Assembly: GCA_016124255.1 (NCBI GenBank)
Contig: WGOB01000005.1
Span: forward strand, 1 to 64,000
DNA from: Alphaproteobacteria bacterium
GTDB taxonomy: Bacteria; Pseudomonadota; Alphaproteobacteria; Caulobacterales; Aquidulcibacteraceae
DNA length: 64,000 nucleotides
Direction of reading: 5' to 3'
Shown here: positions 39,111-48,952 of the stretch, in pieces
Layout of the letters: each line of letters begins with the position of its first letter
Position numbering within the stretch: position 1 is the stretch's first letter
The notes under the pieces: generated by a model
Databases searched by the model: none
What the model saw: only the letters and a program-made list of their open reading frames with translations
What the model was told of the DNA's origin: nothing
Made by a program: the position numbers and the translations under genes

Positions 39111-41621
39111 CTAGAAGCTTCTCCGCGTGGAGAACCGGAACGTCTCTGTCCGGTCGTAGTCTTCCCGCGCGAAGGGTTGCGCGAAGTCGAACTGGACCGG
39201 GCCGAAGGGAGAATCCCAATAGACCGACACGCCGGCCGAACCGCGCATCGCCATGGCGTCGTTGACGTAGGTGTTGAACACCGAATAGTCAGAGCCCGTG
39301 GACGGTGAGCGGAACACATTGCTCTGCCGGCTGCCTTCGTCGAGAATTCCCAGCCAACCTATGTCTGCGAATGCGGCGGCCGAAAGGCCGAAGCTCTCGG
39401 GCAGACCGAGCGGGAAGGTCAGCTCGAACGTGGTGATCGCAAAGGCGTTTCCGCCCAGAGCGTCGCCGTAGATCGTGTCCTGGACGACGTTGTTCTCGTC
39501 CGTCACCACCGTGATCAGACGCGGCCCGACCCCCGCCAGGTCGAAGCCCCGGAAGCTCGACCCGCCCTTGAAGAAGCGGTCGTTGATGCGGACCTCATCA
39601 TCGTCCCAGCCGAAAATGTAGCCGGACGAGAGACGCGCGCTCGCGGTGATGCCGGGGAACAGGCCGCGATAGATGCCGCCCTGCAGTTCCGTGCGCAAAT
39701 AATGCACATCGCCGCCAAGGCCGGCGACATCCTGGCTGAGCTGCAGATTGAAGCCGCGGGTCGGCTCGACAACGTCGTTGCGGCGGTCCCAGTTGAACGA
39801 ATAGCCCAACACGGAGGTCAGGAAGGTGCCTTCCTGGGCGCAGAGGAGCGGCCGGTTGATGTTCGCGGGATCGCATTGGTCGATCGGCGCTGTGGAGGCG
39901 TTCTCGTCGTGATCAATCAGCAGATTGGCGATGTCAGTGTCGTCGTGCAGGAGCGAGTAGTTCAGGAAGAGCCCCGTACGCTCGGTCAACGGGAACCCGA
40001 CGCGGAGGCCAAGACCCGTCGATTGGTTCGTGAACGAGGATTGCTGGGAGAAGTCCGTGCGCAGCGAGAAGAGGTCAAACCCGGCCGTCATCTCCCGGCC
40101 GAGGAAGCGCGGTTCGGTGAAGCGCAGATCGTATTGCTGGCGCAGAGAGCTGGTGGAGGCGCGAAGCCGCAGGAACTGGCCGCGCCCGCGGAGATTGCGC
40201 TCGCTGTAGGAGACGTCGAACAACAGCGATTCCTGCGAGGAATAACCGGCCGCGAACGCCAGCTCGCCGGTTGAATCCTCCTCAACGCGCACCTGAACGG
40301 CGGACCGATCGGGCTGCGAGCCGGGCTGTTCCTCGATCTCGACATTCTTGAAGAAGCCGAGCGCGCGGATGCGGGAGCGCGAGCGATCGAGCAAAATCCG
40401 GTTGAAGCTGTCGCCTTCGGCGACGCGCATTTCGCGCCGGATCACGCGATCGAGCGTGCGGGAATTGCCGACGATGTCGATGCGCTCGATGAAGACGCGC
40501 GGGCCCTCGTTCACTTCGAAGACGAGATCGACGGTCTGGGTGGCGGGATTGCGCTCCACCCGGGGCCGGATATCAACGTTGGCGTAGCCGACGGTGCCGG
40601 CCACGTAATTCATCGCATCGATCGAATCCTCAATCAGCGACCCTTTGAAGAGATCGCCCTCGCGGATCGGGATGGCGGCGCGCAGCACCTCGGCCGGCAC
40701 ACGATCGAGCTCGGTCTGAACCCGCACGGTGCCGAAATTGTAACGGACGCCTTCATCGACGGTGAACGTGATGAAGAAATCCTGCTGATCGGGCGTCAGC
40801 TCGGCGACGGCGGAAACCACGCGAAAATCTGCGTAGCCGCGATCGGTGTAGAATTGGCGCAGCTGCTCGCGGTCGTACTCCAGACGATCGGGATCGTAAT
40901 TGTCGTTGGAGTCGAAGAAATTCCACCAGCGCGATTCATTGGTGACGATCTGGTCGCGGAGCTTGCGGTCCGAGTAGCGATCGTTGCCGATGAAGTTGAT
41001 CTCGCGAACGCCCGTGACCGGGCCTTCGTCGATATCGAAGATGAGGTCGACGCGGTTCTGTTCGAGTTCACGAACCTGCGGCGTCACCTGCGCGGCGAAG
41101 CGGCCGCTGCGGCGATAGACTTCCAGAATGCGCTGCACGTCCTGCTGCGCGCGGGCGGGCGTGAACACGGAGCGCGGTCGCGCCTGGACTTCGTCGGTCA
41201 GGTTGTCTTCGCTCATGGAGCGAAGGCCTTCGAAGATGACGCGGTTGATGATGGGGTTCTCGATCACGCGCACGACGAGATCGCTGTCGCGCTGTTCGAT
41301 CTGCACGTCGGCGAAGAGGTTCGTCGCGAACAATGTCTTGATCGACAAATCGATGCGTTCGGGATCGAACGGGTCGCCGGGGCGAACGGCGAGATACGAC
41401 GTGACCGTGGAGGCTTCGATCCGCTGATTGCCTTCCACGACGACACGGCGAATGACTTGCCCGGAGGGCTGGGCGGCCTCAGCTGCGGGCGCCTGCTGCG
41501 CGGGGGCTTGCGGGGCCTGGTCCTGCGCGTGCGCGGCGGGCGCAAACGCAGCGCCCGCGCCGGCCGTCGCCGCTGTCGCGGTGACCATGCCGGCCACGAC
41601 TTTCCGCACCACGCGCTTCAT
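39111..41621 (-). CDS. bamA: Outer membrane assembly factor BamA
   Basis: 836 residues from the ATG at 41621 (MKRVVRKVVAGM), with a signal peptide ending AAHA-QD. An Ala/Gln/Pro-rich stretch follows, then five POTRA domains (about 60-410; VIRRVVVEGNQRIEASTV, NPIINRVIFEGLRSM, GPVTGVREINFIGNDR, VRYNFGTVRVQTE, PRVFIERIDIVGNSRT) and a 16-strand Omp85 barrel. The conserved loop motif appears as SSFRGFDLAG, and the chain ends in Phe (FSTRRSF), as required for barrel insertion. It folds outer-membrane proteins. It is downstream of rseP, within the pyrH-to-lpxB block. Confidence 0.95.
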   Translation of the reverse strand: MKRVVRKVVAGMVTATAATAGAGAAFAPAAHAQDQAPQAPAQQAPAAEAAQPSGQVIRRVVVEGNQRIEASTVTSYLAVRPGDPFDPERIDLSIKTLFATNLFADVQIEQRDSDLVVRVIENPIINRVIFEGLRSMSEDNLTDEVQARPRSVFTPARAQQDVQRILEVYRRSGRFAAQVTPQVRELEQNRVDLIFDIDEGPVTGVREINFIGNDRYSDRKLRDQIVTNESRWWNFFDSNDNYDPDRLEYDREQLRQFYTDRGYADFRVVSAVAELTPDQQDFFITFTVDEGVRYNFGTVRVQTELDRVPAEVLRAAIPIREGDLFKGSLIEDSIDAMNYVAGTVGYANVDIRPRVERNPATQTVDLVFEVNEGPRVFIERIDIVGNSRTLDRVIRREMRVAEGDSFNRILLDRSRSRIRALGFFKNVEIEEQPGSQPDRSAVQVRVEEDSTGELAFAAGYSSQESLLFDVSYSERNLRGRGQFLRLRASTSSLRQQYDLRFTEPRFLGREMTAGFDLFSLRTDFSQQSSFTNQSTGLGLRVGFPLTERTGLFLNYSLLHDDTDIANLLIDHDENASTAPIDQCDPANINRPLLCAQEGTFLTSVLGYSFNWDRRNDVVEPTRGFNLQLSQDVAGLGGDVHYLRTELQGGIYRGLFPGITASARLSSGYIFGWDDDEVRINDRFFKGGSSFRGFDLAGVGPRLITVVTDENNVVQDTIYGDALGGNAFAITTFELTFPLGLPESFGLSAAAFADIGWLGILDEGSRQSNVFRSPSTGSDYSVFNTYVNDAMAMRGSAGVSVYWDSPFGPVQFDFAQPFAREDYDRTETFRFSTRRSF

Positions 41622-41709
41622 GCGGCCCTCGACTCTGCGGCGCTCCCCAGCGCCGTCGTTGTAAGACAGCATCCCGGCGCGGAGCGCAAGGATGCGCGGC
41701 TGTTAGACA

Positions 41710-42918
41710 TCAGCTGAAGAAAATCCGACGGATGTCGTTCCAGGTCGCGAAGAGAAACAGACTGCCGAGCATGACGAGGCCGATACGCAGCGCCCATTCC
41801 TGGGACTGCAGCGAGAGCGGTTTTCCGCCCCGTACGGCTTCGATTCCGTAGAACAGCAGGTGGCCCCCATCGAGAATCGGAATCGGTAAGAGATTAACGA
41901 TTCCGACAGCCACCGATAGGATCGCGGCCCATTGCAGAAGATTGCGCAACAACGCCATCAGGCGCTCGCTCCAGGGCGTGTCTTCGCCGCTGATGGAGGC
42001 GGAGGCGATCTGGCCGGAGGCTTGGAGAATTCCGGCGGGGCCGGCGATGTGTTCGGCGGAGGCGCGGCCGGTGAAGATGTTGGCGACATAGGCGCCGGTG
42101 CGCGCCACGATTCCCCAAGTCTCCTTGGCGCCCTCGCTGAGAGATTGCAGCGGGCCGTACCGCTCCACGACGCGCTCTTCAGGCAGCGTGAGCCGGGCGA
42201 CGCCAAGCAGGCCGACCGTGTCCGTGACGCCCGTTGAATCGATCGTCTCGTAGGGGCGCGGCGTGATCGGGACGGTCAGGATCTGACCGCTGCGCTCGAC
42301 CGAGAGCGTGAGCGCCTCGCCGGGGCTTGCCTTGACGATCGCTTGCATCTCGCCGAACGACCGCACCGGCGTCCCGTCAATGGCGCGGACAAGGTCGCCG
42401 GCCTGGAGCCCCGCAGCGGCGGCGGGATAACCCGCCTCGATCTGATCGACCCGGGCGGACAAGGCGTTGTTGTCGGTGATGTCGCGGCCGTAGGCGAACA
42501 GCATCAGCGCGAAGACGGCGATCGCGAAAATGAAATTCATCGCGGGCCCGGCGGCGACGACGAAGGCGCGCGCGCCGACAGGTTGGGCGCGGAAGTGCCC
42601 CCTGGCGCGGGCTTCTTCCGGCGAGAGCTGGCGGAATTCTTCGCTGGCGGGCGCGGTGCTGGAGGGGTCGGTGTCGTCAACCCAGGAGACAAAGCCGCCG
42701 AGCGGCACCGCTGCGACCTTCCAGGTGGTCCCATGGCGGTCCTTGCGCTGGGCGATGGCGGGGCCCATGCCGATCGAGAAGCTCTTCACCGCGACCTTGC
42801 ACAGGCGCGCGGCTTTGAAGTGTCCGTACTCGTGCACGAATACGACAAGCGACAGCACGAGGACGAACGATCCGCCATAGATGAGGACGTTCTTCAGCGC
42901 CTCGATCAGAGTTTCCAT
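41710..42918 (-). CDS. rseP: Site-2 membrane metalloprotease RseP
   Basis: 402 residues. Zinc site: VVFVHEYGHFKAARL (HExxH) in the first helix, and the third ligand in NLLPIPILDGGHLLFY near the C-terminus. A PDZ domain lies between (about 130-230; YPAAAAGLQAGDLVRAIDGTPVRSF). One PDZ is visible rather than the two of the Escherichia coli protein, as is typical of alphaproteobacteria. It cleaves membrane-bound anti-sigma factors or signal peptides within the inner membrane. It lies between dxr and bamA. Confidence 0.94.
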   Translation of the reverse strand: METLIEALKNVLIYGGSFVLVLSLVVFVHEYGHFKAARLCKVAVKSFSIGMGPAIAQRKDRHGTTWKVAAVPLGGFVSWVDDTDPSSTAPASEEFRQLSPEEARARGHFRAQPVGARAFVVAAGPAMNFIFAIAVFALMLFAYGRDITDNNALSARVDQIEAGYPAAAAGLQAGDLVRAIDGTPVRSFGEMQAIVKASPGEALTLSVERSGQILTVPITPRPYETIDSTGVTDTVGLLGVARLTLPEERVVERYGPLQSLSEGAKETWGIVARTGAYVANIFTGRASAEHIAGPAGILQASGQIASASISGEDTPWSERLMALLRNLLQWAAILSVAVGIVNLLPIPILDGGHLLFYGIEAVRGGKPLSLQSQEWALRIGLVMLGSLFLFATWNDIRRIFFS

Positions 42919-42975
42919 GCTCGCGCCCTCTCCAGCCGGCCCCGCCTTATTTTGTGCGGACGGTCCGGTGCTCCC

Positions 42976-44157
42976 TCAAGCGTTTATATGTGCGACGGCG
43001 ACCCGTCTGGCGACGGCGCGTGCGGTTTGGTCGATCGCCTCCACCTCATCGAAGGATGAAGGCGTTTTTTGGAAGTGTCGCAACTCGGATGATTCGAGTC
43101 CGTCGAGGATTTCACCCGCCAGGGGCGCAATATGTGAAAAACCCAACCGCCCGGCGAGGAACTCCCCGACCGCCACCTCGTTGGCCGCGTTGAGCGCCGC
43201 CGTGGCGCGGGGCCCTGCTTCGGCGGCGGCGCGGGCGTAGCCGAGTGCGGGAAAGCGGCCTTCGTCCGGCGGCTCAAAGGTCAGCCGGCCCAGTTCGGCG
43301 AGGTCGAGCCGCGCGGCGGAGGTCTTCATCCGCTTCGGCCAGGCCAGGGTGTAGGAGATCGGGATCCGCATGTCCGGCGCGCCAAGCTGCGCGAGCACTG
43401 ACCCGTCCGCGTAGTGCACCAGGCTGTGGATCACCGATTGGGGATGCACCAGCACCGCGATCTGCGCCGGCGGCAAGCCAAAAAGATAATGCGCCTCAAT
43501 AAGTTCGAGGCCCTTATTCATGAGGGTGGCGCTGTCGACGGAGATCTTCGCGCCCATCGCCCAGTTCGGATGCGCGCAGGCCTGATCGGGGGTGGCCGCC
43601 TCCATCGCCTCGCTGGTCCAGGTGCGGAAGGGGCCGCCTGAGGCGGTCAGCGTGATGCGCTCCACCGCCTCGGGATGGGTGAGCACCTGGAAGACGGCGT
43701 TGTGCTCGGAATCGACCGGGAGCAGCACCGCGCCGGCCCTATCCGCCTCGGCCCGCAGGAGGGGACCCGCGCACACCAGGCATTCCTTGTTGGCCAAGGC
43801 CACCGCCGCGCCGCGGCGAACGGCCGCAAGGGTCGGCTTCAGGCCCGCTGCGCCGACGATCGCCGACATCACCCAGTCCGCCGGCCGGGCGGCGGCTTCG
43901 GCCAGCGCGCTTTCGCCCGCCCCCACAGCGATCCCCGGGAGCGCCGCCCGCGCGGCGTCCAAGAGATTAGGATCGGCTACGGCCACGAACGCAGGTTGAA
44001 GCGTCCGGGCGGCGGCAGCGAGCGCCGCGATATTGCCGCCCGCCGTGATGGCTTCAACCGAGATGTCGCCGCCCTGCGCGCGCAATTCCTCGATCACGGC
44101 CATCGTGGAGCGGCCAACGGAGCCGGTGACGCCCAGGATGGAAAGCCGTCTTTTCAT
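42976..44157 (-). CDS. dxr: 1-deoxy-D-xylulose-5-phosphate reductoisomerase
   Basis: 393 residues. The second step of the methylerythritol phosphate route to isoprenoids. Seen: NADPH-binding LGVTGSVGRSTMAVI at the N-terminus, VDSEHNAVFQ (metal ligands Asp and Glu), TASGGPFRTW, the phosphate loop SVDSATLMNKGLELIEAHYLF, and a C-terminal helical domain. The start overlaps the cdsA stop (ATGA). Together with uppS and cdsA it feeds undecaprenyl phosphate and phospholipid supply. Confidence 0.96.
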   Translation of the reverse strand: MKRRLSILGVTGSVGRSTMAVIEELRAQGGDISVEAITAGGNIAALAAAARTLQPAFVAVADPNLLDAARAALPGIAVGAGESALAEAAARPADWVMSAIVGAAGLKPTLAAVRRGAAVALANKECLVCAGPLLRAEADRAGAVLLPVDSEHNAVFQVLTHPEAVERITLTASGGPFRTWTSEAMEAATPDQACAHPNWAMGAKISVDSATLMNKGLELIEAHYLFGLPPAQIAVLVHPQSVIHSLVHYADGSVLAQLGAPDMRIPISYTLAWPKRMKTSAARLDLAELGRLTFEPPDEGRFPALGYARAAAEAGPRATAALNAANEVAVGEFLAGRLGFSHIAPLAGEILDGLESSELRHFQKTPSSFDEVEAIDQTARAVARRVAVAHINA

Positions 44158-44996
44158 GGCGCCAACATCACGCCGAAGCCGGGCCAGATGGCAAGCACCG
44201 CCGACGCCAGCAGGGTCGCCGCCATGCAGCCGTCGAGGCGGTCCAGCACCCCGCCGTGGCCGGGAATGAAGCGGCTGGAATCCTTCACATTGAAGCGCCG
44301 CTTGAGGGCCGATTCAAAGAGATCGCCGGCAAGGCCGGTCAGGGCGAGCACGGCCCCGACGCTGCTCCAGAGCGCGGGCGCTGCGTCGAAGAAGAGTGCG
44401 GCGGCGGCGCCCGCCGCCGCGCCGGCGAGCGTGCCCCCGGCGATGCCGCTCCAGGTTTTCTGCGGCGAGAGCGCGGGGTGTACTTTCGGACCCCCGATCA
44501 GCGTTCCGACAAAATAGGCCGCGATGTCAGCCGCCCAGATCACAACAAAGATCAGAATGATGTAGGCGAAGCCGCCGGGCTCCAGCCCGCGCAGCCAAAC
44601 GAAGAGCGCCGGCGGCGCGCCGACATAAAGAACGCCGCCCGCGGTCTCGGCGATTTCGACCATGGTCCGACGACGCATGGCCGACACCGAAGCGCATAGG
44701 CCGAGCCAGCCGAGCCCCAGCGTCGTCTCGTCCCAGCTTGCGAACATCACCGCGCCGAGGGCGCCGACGAGCGCGAACAGAAAGGCCGGGGTGATCGCCT
44801 CCGGTTCGCTCATGCGCGCCCATTCATAGGCCGCCGCCAGCGCTATTGCGCCCGCTGCGGCGGCCATCCACGGTCCGCCAAAGACCGCCGCGCCCAGTCC
44901 GATGGGAACGAGCACGAGGGCCGACAGCGTTCGCGGCAGGAGTTCGCGCCGAACGGCCGCGGCGGGCTTTGGCGCGTCAGCGTCAGGAGCGTTCAC
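44154..44996 (-). CDS. cdsA: Phosphatidate cytidylyltransferase
   Basis: 280 residues from a GTG at 44996 that overlaps the uppS stop (GTGA). Longer frames would lie inside uppS. It makes CDP-diacylglycerol from phosphatidate and CTP in the inner membrane. There are about seven or eight hydrophobic helices, and the C-terminal signature is [22 protein letters not shown], the conserved CdsA motif with its Asp residues. Also [21 protein letters not shown]. The last codons overlap the dxr start. Confidence 0.94.
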   Translation of the reverse strand: MNAPDADAPKPAAAVRRELLPRTLSALVLVPIGLGAAVFGGPWMAAAAGAIALAAAYEWARMSEPEAITPAFLFALVGALGAVMFASWDETTLGLGWLGLCASVSAMRRRTMVEIAETAGGVLYVGAPPALFVWLRGLEPGGFAYIILIFVVIWAADIAAYFVGTLIGGPKVHPALSPQKTWSGIAGGTLAGAAAGAAAALFFDAAPALWSSVGAVLALTGLAGDLFESALKRRFNVKDSSRFIPGHGGVLDRLDGCMAATLLASAVLAIWPGFGVMLAP

Positions 44997-45730
44997 GCGC
45001 CACCGAGGCCTCCGAACCGACGGCCGCGCTGTGCGAATTCGCTGATCGCTTTTTCGAGCGCGGCCTTGTCGAAGTCCGGCCACAGGACGTCGAGGAAGAC
45101 GAGTTCCGAATAGGCCGCCTGCCAGAGCAGGAAGTTCGACAGCCGCAACTCCCCGCTGGTGCGGATCACGATATCGGGCGCAGGCAGGCCGCGCGTGTCC
45201 AGATAGCCTGCAAAAACATCCGCGCTGATTTCGTCTGGGCAGATCTTTCCAGCGATCGCATCTTCGGCCAACCGGCGCGCTGCGCGGACGATCTCCTGCT
45301 GGCCGCCGTAGTTGAAGGCGATGGTCAGGTTGAAGCTCGCATTCTGCGCCGTGCGCGCCTCGGCGCGGTCGATGATGTCGAGGATGTCGGGCGCGAGGCC
45401 CTCGCGCTCGCCGATGATCCGCACGCGGACGCCGTCGGCGGCGAGCCGCTCCAGGTCGCGATCCACGTAAAGCCGCAGGAGATCGAACAGCGCATTCACT
45501 TCATCGCGCGGGCGGCGCCAGTTCTCGGTTGAGAACCCGAAGACGGTGAGGTGATCGAGGCCGAGTTCGCCGGCGGCGTCCACCGTGCGGCGCAGCGCCT
45601 CAACGCCTTCGCGGTGGCCCAGCGTCCGCGGCCACATGCGCTGGCGCGCCCAGCGACCGTTGCCGTCCATGATGATGGCGACGTGCCGCGGCGTGTGGGC
45701 GGCGTCTTCGGAGGAGGCGGCGGCGACCAT
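44993..45730 (-). CDS. uppS: Isoprenyl transferase (undecaprenyl diphosphate synthase)
   Basis: 245 residues from the ATG at 45730. A longer frame reaches back into frr but has no homology. It adds isopentenyl units in cis to make the C55 lipid carrier. Seen: [16 protein letters not shown] with the catalytic Asp, the [10 protein letters not shown] helix, [13 protein letters not shown] and [20 protein letters not shown] with the diphosphate-binding Arg. It begins 35 bases after the frr stop. Confidence 0.95.
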   Translation of the reverse strand: MVAAASSEDAAHTPRHVAIIMDGNGRWARQRMWPRTLGHREGVEALRRTVDAAGELGLDHLTVFGFSTENWRRPRDEVNALFDLLRLYVDRDLERLAADGVRVRIIGEREGLAPDILDIIDRAEARTAQNASFNLTIAFNYGGQQEIVRAARRLAEDAIAGKICPDEISADVFAGYLDTRGLPAPDIVIRTSGELRLSNFLLWQAAYSELVFLDVLWPDFDKAALEKAISEFAQRGRRFGGLGGA

Positions 45731-45765
45731 TCTAGCGGCTTCTGCCGGCCCGGCGGCGCGCGCCG

Positions 45766-46332
45766 TCAGACCTGCATGATCTCCTCTTCCTTGTGCCGTA
45801 ACGCCTCGTCGACCTGTTTGACATGCTCGTCGGTGGCCTTCTGCACCTGTTCGCCGAGCTTCTTGTGCTCGTCTTCGCTGATGTCGTGGTCCTTCTCCTG
45901 CTTCTTGAGCGCGTCCATGGCGTCGCGGCGCACATTGCGAACGGCGACCCGCGCCTGCTCGGCGTACTTGCCCGCCTGCTTGGCGAGTTCCTGGCGCCGC
46001 TCTCCCGTTAAGGGCGGGATCGGCACGCGCAGCGTCTGTCCTTCCACGATCGGGTTGAGGCCGAGGCCCGAGGCGCGGATCGCCTTGTCGACGGCGCCGA
46101 CATTGGCGCGGTCCCAGACCTGCACGGAGATCATGCGCGGCTCTGGCACGCTGATGCCGGCCACCTGGAGGATCGGCGTGGTGGCGCCGTACGCCTCCAC
46201 CTGCAGCGGCTCCAGGAGCGACGCCGACGCGCGTCCCGTGCGCAGGCCGCTGAATTCGTGCTTCAGCGCGGTCAACGCGCCGTCCATGCGCTTCTTGTAA
46301 TCGTCCAGATTGAACTTGGCCGCCTGCGCCAT
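45766..46332 (-). CDS. frr: Ribosome recycling factor
   Basis: 188 residues from the ATG at 46332 ([20 protein letters not shown]). It splits ribosomes after termination together with EF-G. The fold is a long three-helix bundle (residues 1-30 and 105-185) with a small beta domain between; [20 protein letters not shown] and [20 protein letters not shown] are family signatures. Complete. It follows pyrH by about 60 bases, the standard order pyrH-frr. Confidence 0.96.
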   Translation of the reverse strand: MAQAAKFNLDDYKKRMDGALTALKHEFSGLRTGRASASLLEPLQVEAYGATTPILQVAGISVPEPRMISVQVWDRANVGAVDKAIRASGLGLNPIVEGQTLRVPIPPLTGERRQELAKQAGKYAEQARVAVRNVRRDAMDALKKQEKDHDISEDEHKKLGEQVQKATDEHVKQVDEALRHKEEEIMQV

Positions 46333-46390
46333 GGTCTCCTCTCTTGCGCTTGTCCTGCAGTCGTCGCCGCTCGCGCCGGCGCACAGGACC

Positions 46391-47149
46391 TCAGTCTTCG
46401 ATGATCGTCCGTACGCCGCGCCCCGCGAGCACATCCCCCAGCGCGCCGCGCGCCTTGATCGAGAACACAACGATGGGAATATTGTTTTCGCGCATCAGCG
46501 AGACGGCGGATGCGTCCATCACTTTGAGATCGCGCGCCAGGACCTCGTGATAGGTGAGCCGGTCATAGCGCTGGGCGCTCGGATCCTTCTTCGGATCGGC
46601 GGAATAGACGCCGTCGACGCCGGTGCCTTTCAGGAGCGCGTCACAGCCCATTTCCGCGGCGCGCAGCGCAGCGGCGGTGTCGGTGGTGAAGAACGGATTG
46701 CCGGTGCCGGCGGCGAAGATGACGATCCGCCCCTTCTCCATGTGGCGCATCGCGCGGCGCCGGATGTAGGGCTCGCACACCGTCATCATCGGGATCGCGG
46801 AAAGCACGCGAGTCTCCACGCCATGCTGCTCGATGGCGTTCGACATCGCGAGCGCGTTCATCACGGTGGCGAGCATTCCCATGTAGTCGGCGCTGGCGCG
46901 CTCCATGCCCGAGGCGGCGCCGGAGAGACCACGGAAGATGTTGCCGCCGCCGATCACCAGGCACATCTGCTGGGCGCCGCCGCGCGCGGCGTCGGCGACT
47001 TCGCCGGCGATGCGCCCGCACACGGTCATGTCGATGCCGAACCCGGCCTCGCCCATCAGCGCTTCGCCAGAGATCTTCAGCAGCGCCCGCTTGAACGGGC
47101 GCTGGGGCGCGCTCCCGGTCGCCGTTTCCGAGGCAGGCATCGCGCTCAT
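46391..47149 (-). CDS. pyrH: UMP kinase
   Basis: 252 residues from the ATG at 47149; an ATG three codons later is equally plausible, and the first 15 or so residues before [13 protein letters not shown] are not conserved. It phosphorylates UMP to UDP. Amino-acid kinase family signs: [39 protein letters not shown] and [17 protein letters not shown]. It is allosteric in known bacteria, with GTP as activator and UTP as inhibitor. The remaining 89 bases to tsf hold no clear signal. Confidence 0.95.
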   Translation of the reverse strand: MSAMPASETATGSAPQRPFKRALLKISGEALMGEAGFGIDMTVCGRIAGEVADAARGGAQQMCLVIGGGNIFRGLSGAASGMERASADYMGMLATVMNALAMSNAIEQHGVETRVLSAIPMMTVCEPYIRRRAMRHMEKGRIVIFAAGTGNPFFTTDTAAALRAAEMGCDALLKGTGVDGVYSADPKKDPSAQRYDRLTYHEVLARDLKVMDASAVSLMRENNIPIVVFSIKARGALGDVLAGRGVRTIIED

Positions 47150-47238
47150 CCCTTGCTCCGTCCGGACTCGAACGACCAAAGCATGGCCCTCTCCCTTCCC
47201 TTAGGCAATCGCGGGCCTGCCGCGGGCGCCCCGGCCGA

Positions 47239-47976
47239 TCAGGCTTTTCCCGACATCGCAGCCACTTCGGCGGCGAAATCGTCGGTGCGCTTTTCGACAC
47301 CCTCGCCTACGGCGAAACGGAGGAACCCGGTGAGCTTCAGCGGCGAACCCGCGGCCTTGCCGGCGGCTTCAACGGCGGCTTCGACGCTCTTGTCGGGATC
47401 GAGGACGAACGCCTGCTTCAGGAGCACGACCTCTTCCATGAATTTGCGCAGACGGCCTTCGAGCATCTTCTCGATGACCTGCTCAGGCTTGCCCTTGGCT
47501 TTGGGATCTTCCTTGATCTGCTCCACGAGCACGGCCTTCTCACGCGCGACGCGGTCGGCCGGCAGATCGGCTTCAGTCAGCGCGATCGGATTGGACGCGG
47601 CGATGTGCATCGCCGTTTTGGAGGCGATCTCGGCCGCTGCGGCGGCGGCCTTCTTGTCGGCGGCGACGCCGACGAGCACGCCGATGCGGCCCATGTCGTC
47701 GGCGACCTTATTGTGCACATACGCCGTCACCGCGCCGTCGGCGGCGATGTAGGCGGCGCGGCGCAAGGTGATGTTCTCGCCGATCGAGGCGATGAGGCGC
47801 GTGACCTGATCCTGCACCGTGCCGTCGCCGTCCGGCGCCTTGGCGGCCAGCACTTTGGCGAGATCGCCCTTCTCCTTGAGCGCGATCTTGGCGAAGGCGC
47901 GCGCCGCCGCCTGGAACGTCTCGTTGCGGGCGACGAAGTCGGTTTCGGAGTTGAGCTCGATCAGCGCGCCGTCGCT
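47239..47976 (-). pseudogene. tsf: Elongation factor Ts, 5'-truncated at a junction
   Basis: About 245 residues of EF-Ts, from SDGALIELNSETDFVARNE to the C-terminus (AAEVAAMSGKA). The core and the C-terminal dimerisation region are normal (HIAASNPIALTEADLP, KMLEGRLRKFMEEVVLLKQ). Missing are the first 55-60 residues: the UBA-like domain with its TGAGMMDCK motif that binds EF-Tu, and the start codon. Upstream, where rpsB and the tsf 5' end should lie, the sequence changes at about 47977-47985 to an M48 protease gene on the other strand. EF-Ts is essential, so a decayed chromosomal gene is unlikely and a join artefact is more likely. Confidence 0.88.
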
Positions 47977-47990
47977 CCTGATGCTGTTCA
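47970..47990. other. Probable chimeric junction between tsf and an M48 protease gene
   Basis: Left of this point the minus strand reads in frame as EF-Ts from SDGALIE. Right of it the plus strand reads in frame as an M48 protease from LLMLFTYALF. Both proteins lose their N-terminal part here, and neither has a start codon or ribosome site. Two 5'-truncated genes joined head to head within about 15 bases is the mark of a wrong join, or of an inversion breakpoint whose other half lies elsewhere. Confidence 0.75.
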
Positions 47991-48919
47991 CGTACGCGCT
48001 CTTCCTGCTCTACGCCGGGTTCTCCGGGGAGACCTTCCAGGGATCGCAGGATCTCTCCGGGCCGTTCATCTGGGCCGGCGATGCGCTGGCGCACGCGTGG
48101 CCTTATGCGCTGGTCGCAGCCGGCGTCTGGTTTGCGATCGCGTACGCCTTCTACCAAGGCATCATCGACGTCTCGACCGGCGCGCGCCTCATCCAACGCA
48201 CCGACGATCCGCGTCTCTACCGTCTGCTTGAAAACCTCTGCATCTCCCGCGGGATCACCACGCCGAAACTGCGCGTGATCGAGACGCCCGCGCTCAACGC
48301 CTACGCCACCGGCCTGCACGAAGGCCAATATTCGATCACCGTCACCCGCGGCCTCATCGCGGCGCTCACCGAAGACGAACTTGAAGCCGTCCTCGCCCAC
48401 GAACTCACCCACATCCGCAATCGCGATGTCCGCCTGCTGATCATTTCGGTGATCTTCGTCGGCATCTTTTCCTTCATCGGAGAAATGGTGTTCCGCTCCC
48501 TGCGGTTCGGCGGCGGAAGCAGCAGCGGCGGCGGGTCGCGCCGCTCGTCGGATCGCTCCTCCGGCGGCGGCGCAGCGCTCGCCATCATCGTTGCGTTGCT
48601 GTTGATGGCGATCGCCTACGCGCTCGCGGTCGTCATCCGCTTCGCACTCTCGCGTCGGCGCGAATACCTCGCCGACGCCGGCGCCGTAGAACTCACCAAG
48701 AACCCCGACGCCATGATCTCCGCGTTGCAGAAGATTTCCGGCCGCGCCGCCATCCCCGGCGCGCCAAGTGAAGTCCGCGAGATGTTCATCGAGAACGCCC
48801 ACGCCGAGTTCGCCGGCCTCTTCGCCACCCATCCCCCGATCGAAAAGCGTATCGCCGCGCTGATGGAATATGCTGGCGGCCGCAAGGCGGAGCCGACAGG
48901 CAAAGGGCCTTGGGTGTAG
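47977..48919 (+). pseudogene. M48 family (HtpX/Ste24-like) membrane metalloprotease, 5'-truncated
   Basis: About 313 residues. The zinc motif is intact (VLAHELTHIRNRDV), followed by the third ligand region SRRREYLADAGAVELTKNPD and a C-terminal FATHPPIEKRIAAL, all as in M48B/HtpX-like proteases. Membrane helices are seen at about 1-15, 38-58 and two in the middle; the middle also holds a Gly/Ser-rich loop (FGGGSSSGGGSRRSSDRSSG). The first residues are cut at the junction with tsf: the expected N-terminal cytoplasmic segment and most of the first helix are missing. The first available ATG (47981) has no ribosome site. The family degrades damaged membrane proteins. Confidence 0.85.
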
Positions 48920-48924
48920 CGCCG

Positions 48925-48947
48925 GGAGCGCCGGCTTCTAGCCGGCG
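48925..48947. repeat. REP hairpin, left of the RAYT gene
   Basis: The tetranucleotide GGAG is followed by a perfect 8-base stem CGCCGGCT / AGCCGGCG with a TCT loop, beginning six bases after the M48 stop codon. This is the layout of REP sequences recognised by RAYT transposases. The partner at 49490-49512 is in opposite orientation, so the two bracket the transposase gene. Confidence 0.8.
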
Positions 48948-48952
48948 TTTGG

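Noticed and set aside
47819-48919. A single fused gene starting inside tsf antisense and continuing as the M48 protease
   Set aside because: The first 54 or so codons are the exact antisense of EF-Ts and have no homology to M48 proteins. The open frame across the junction is chance.
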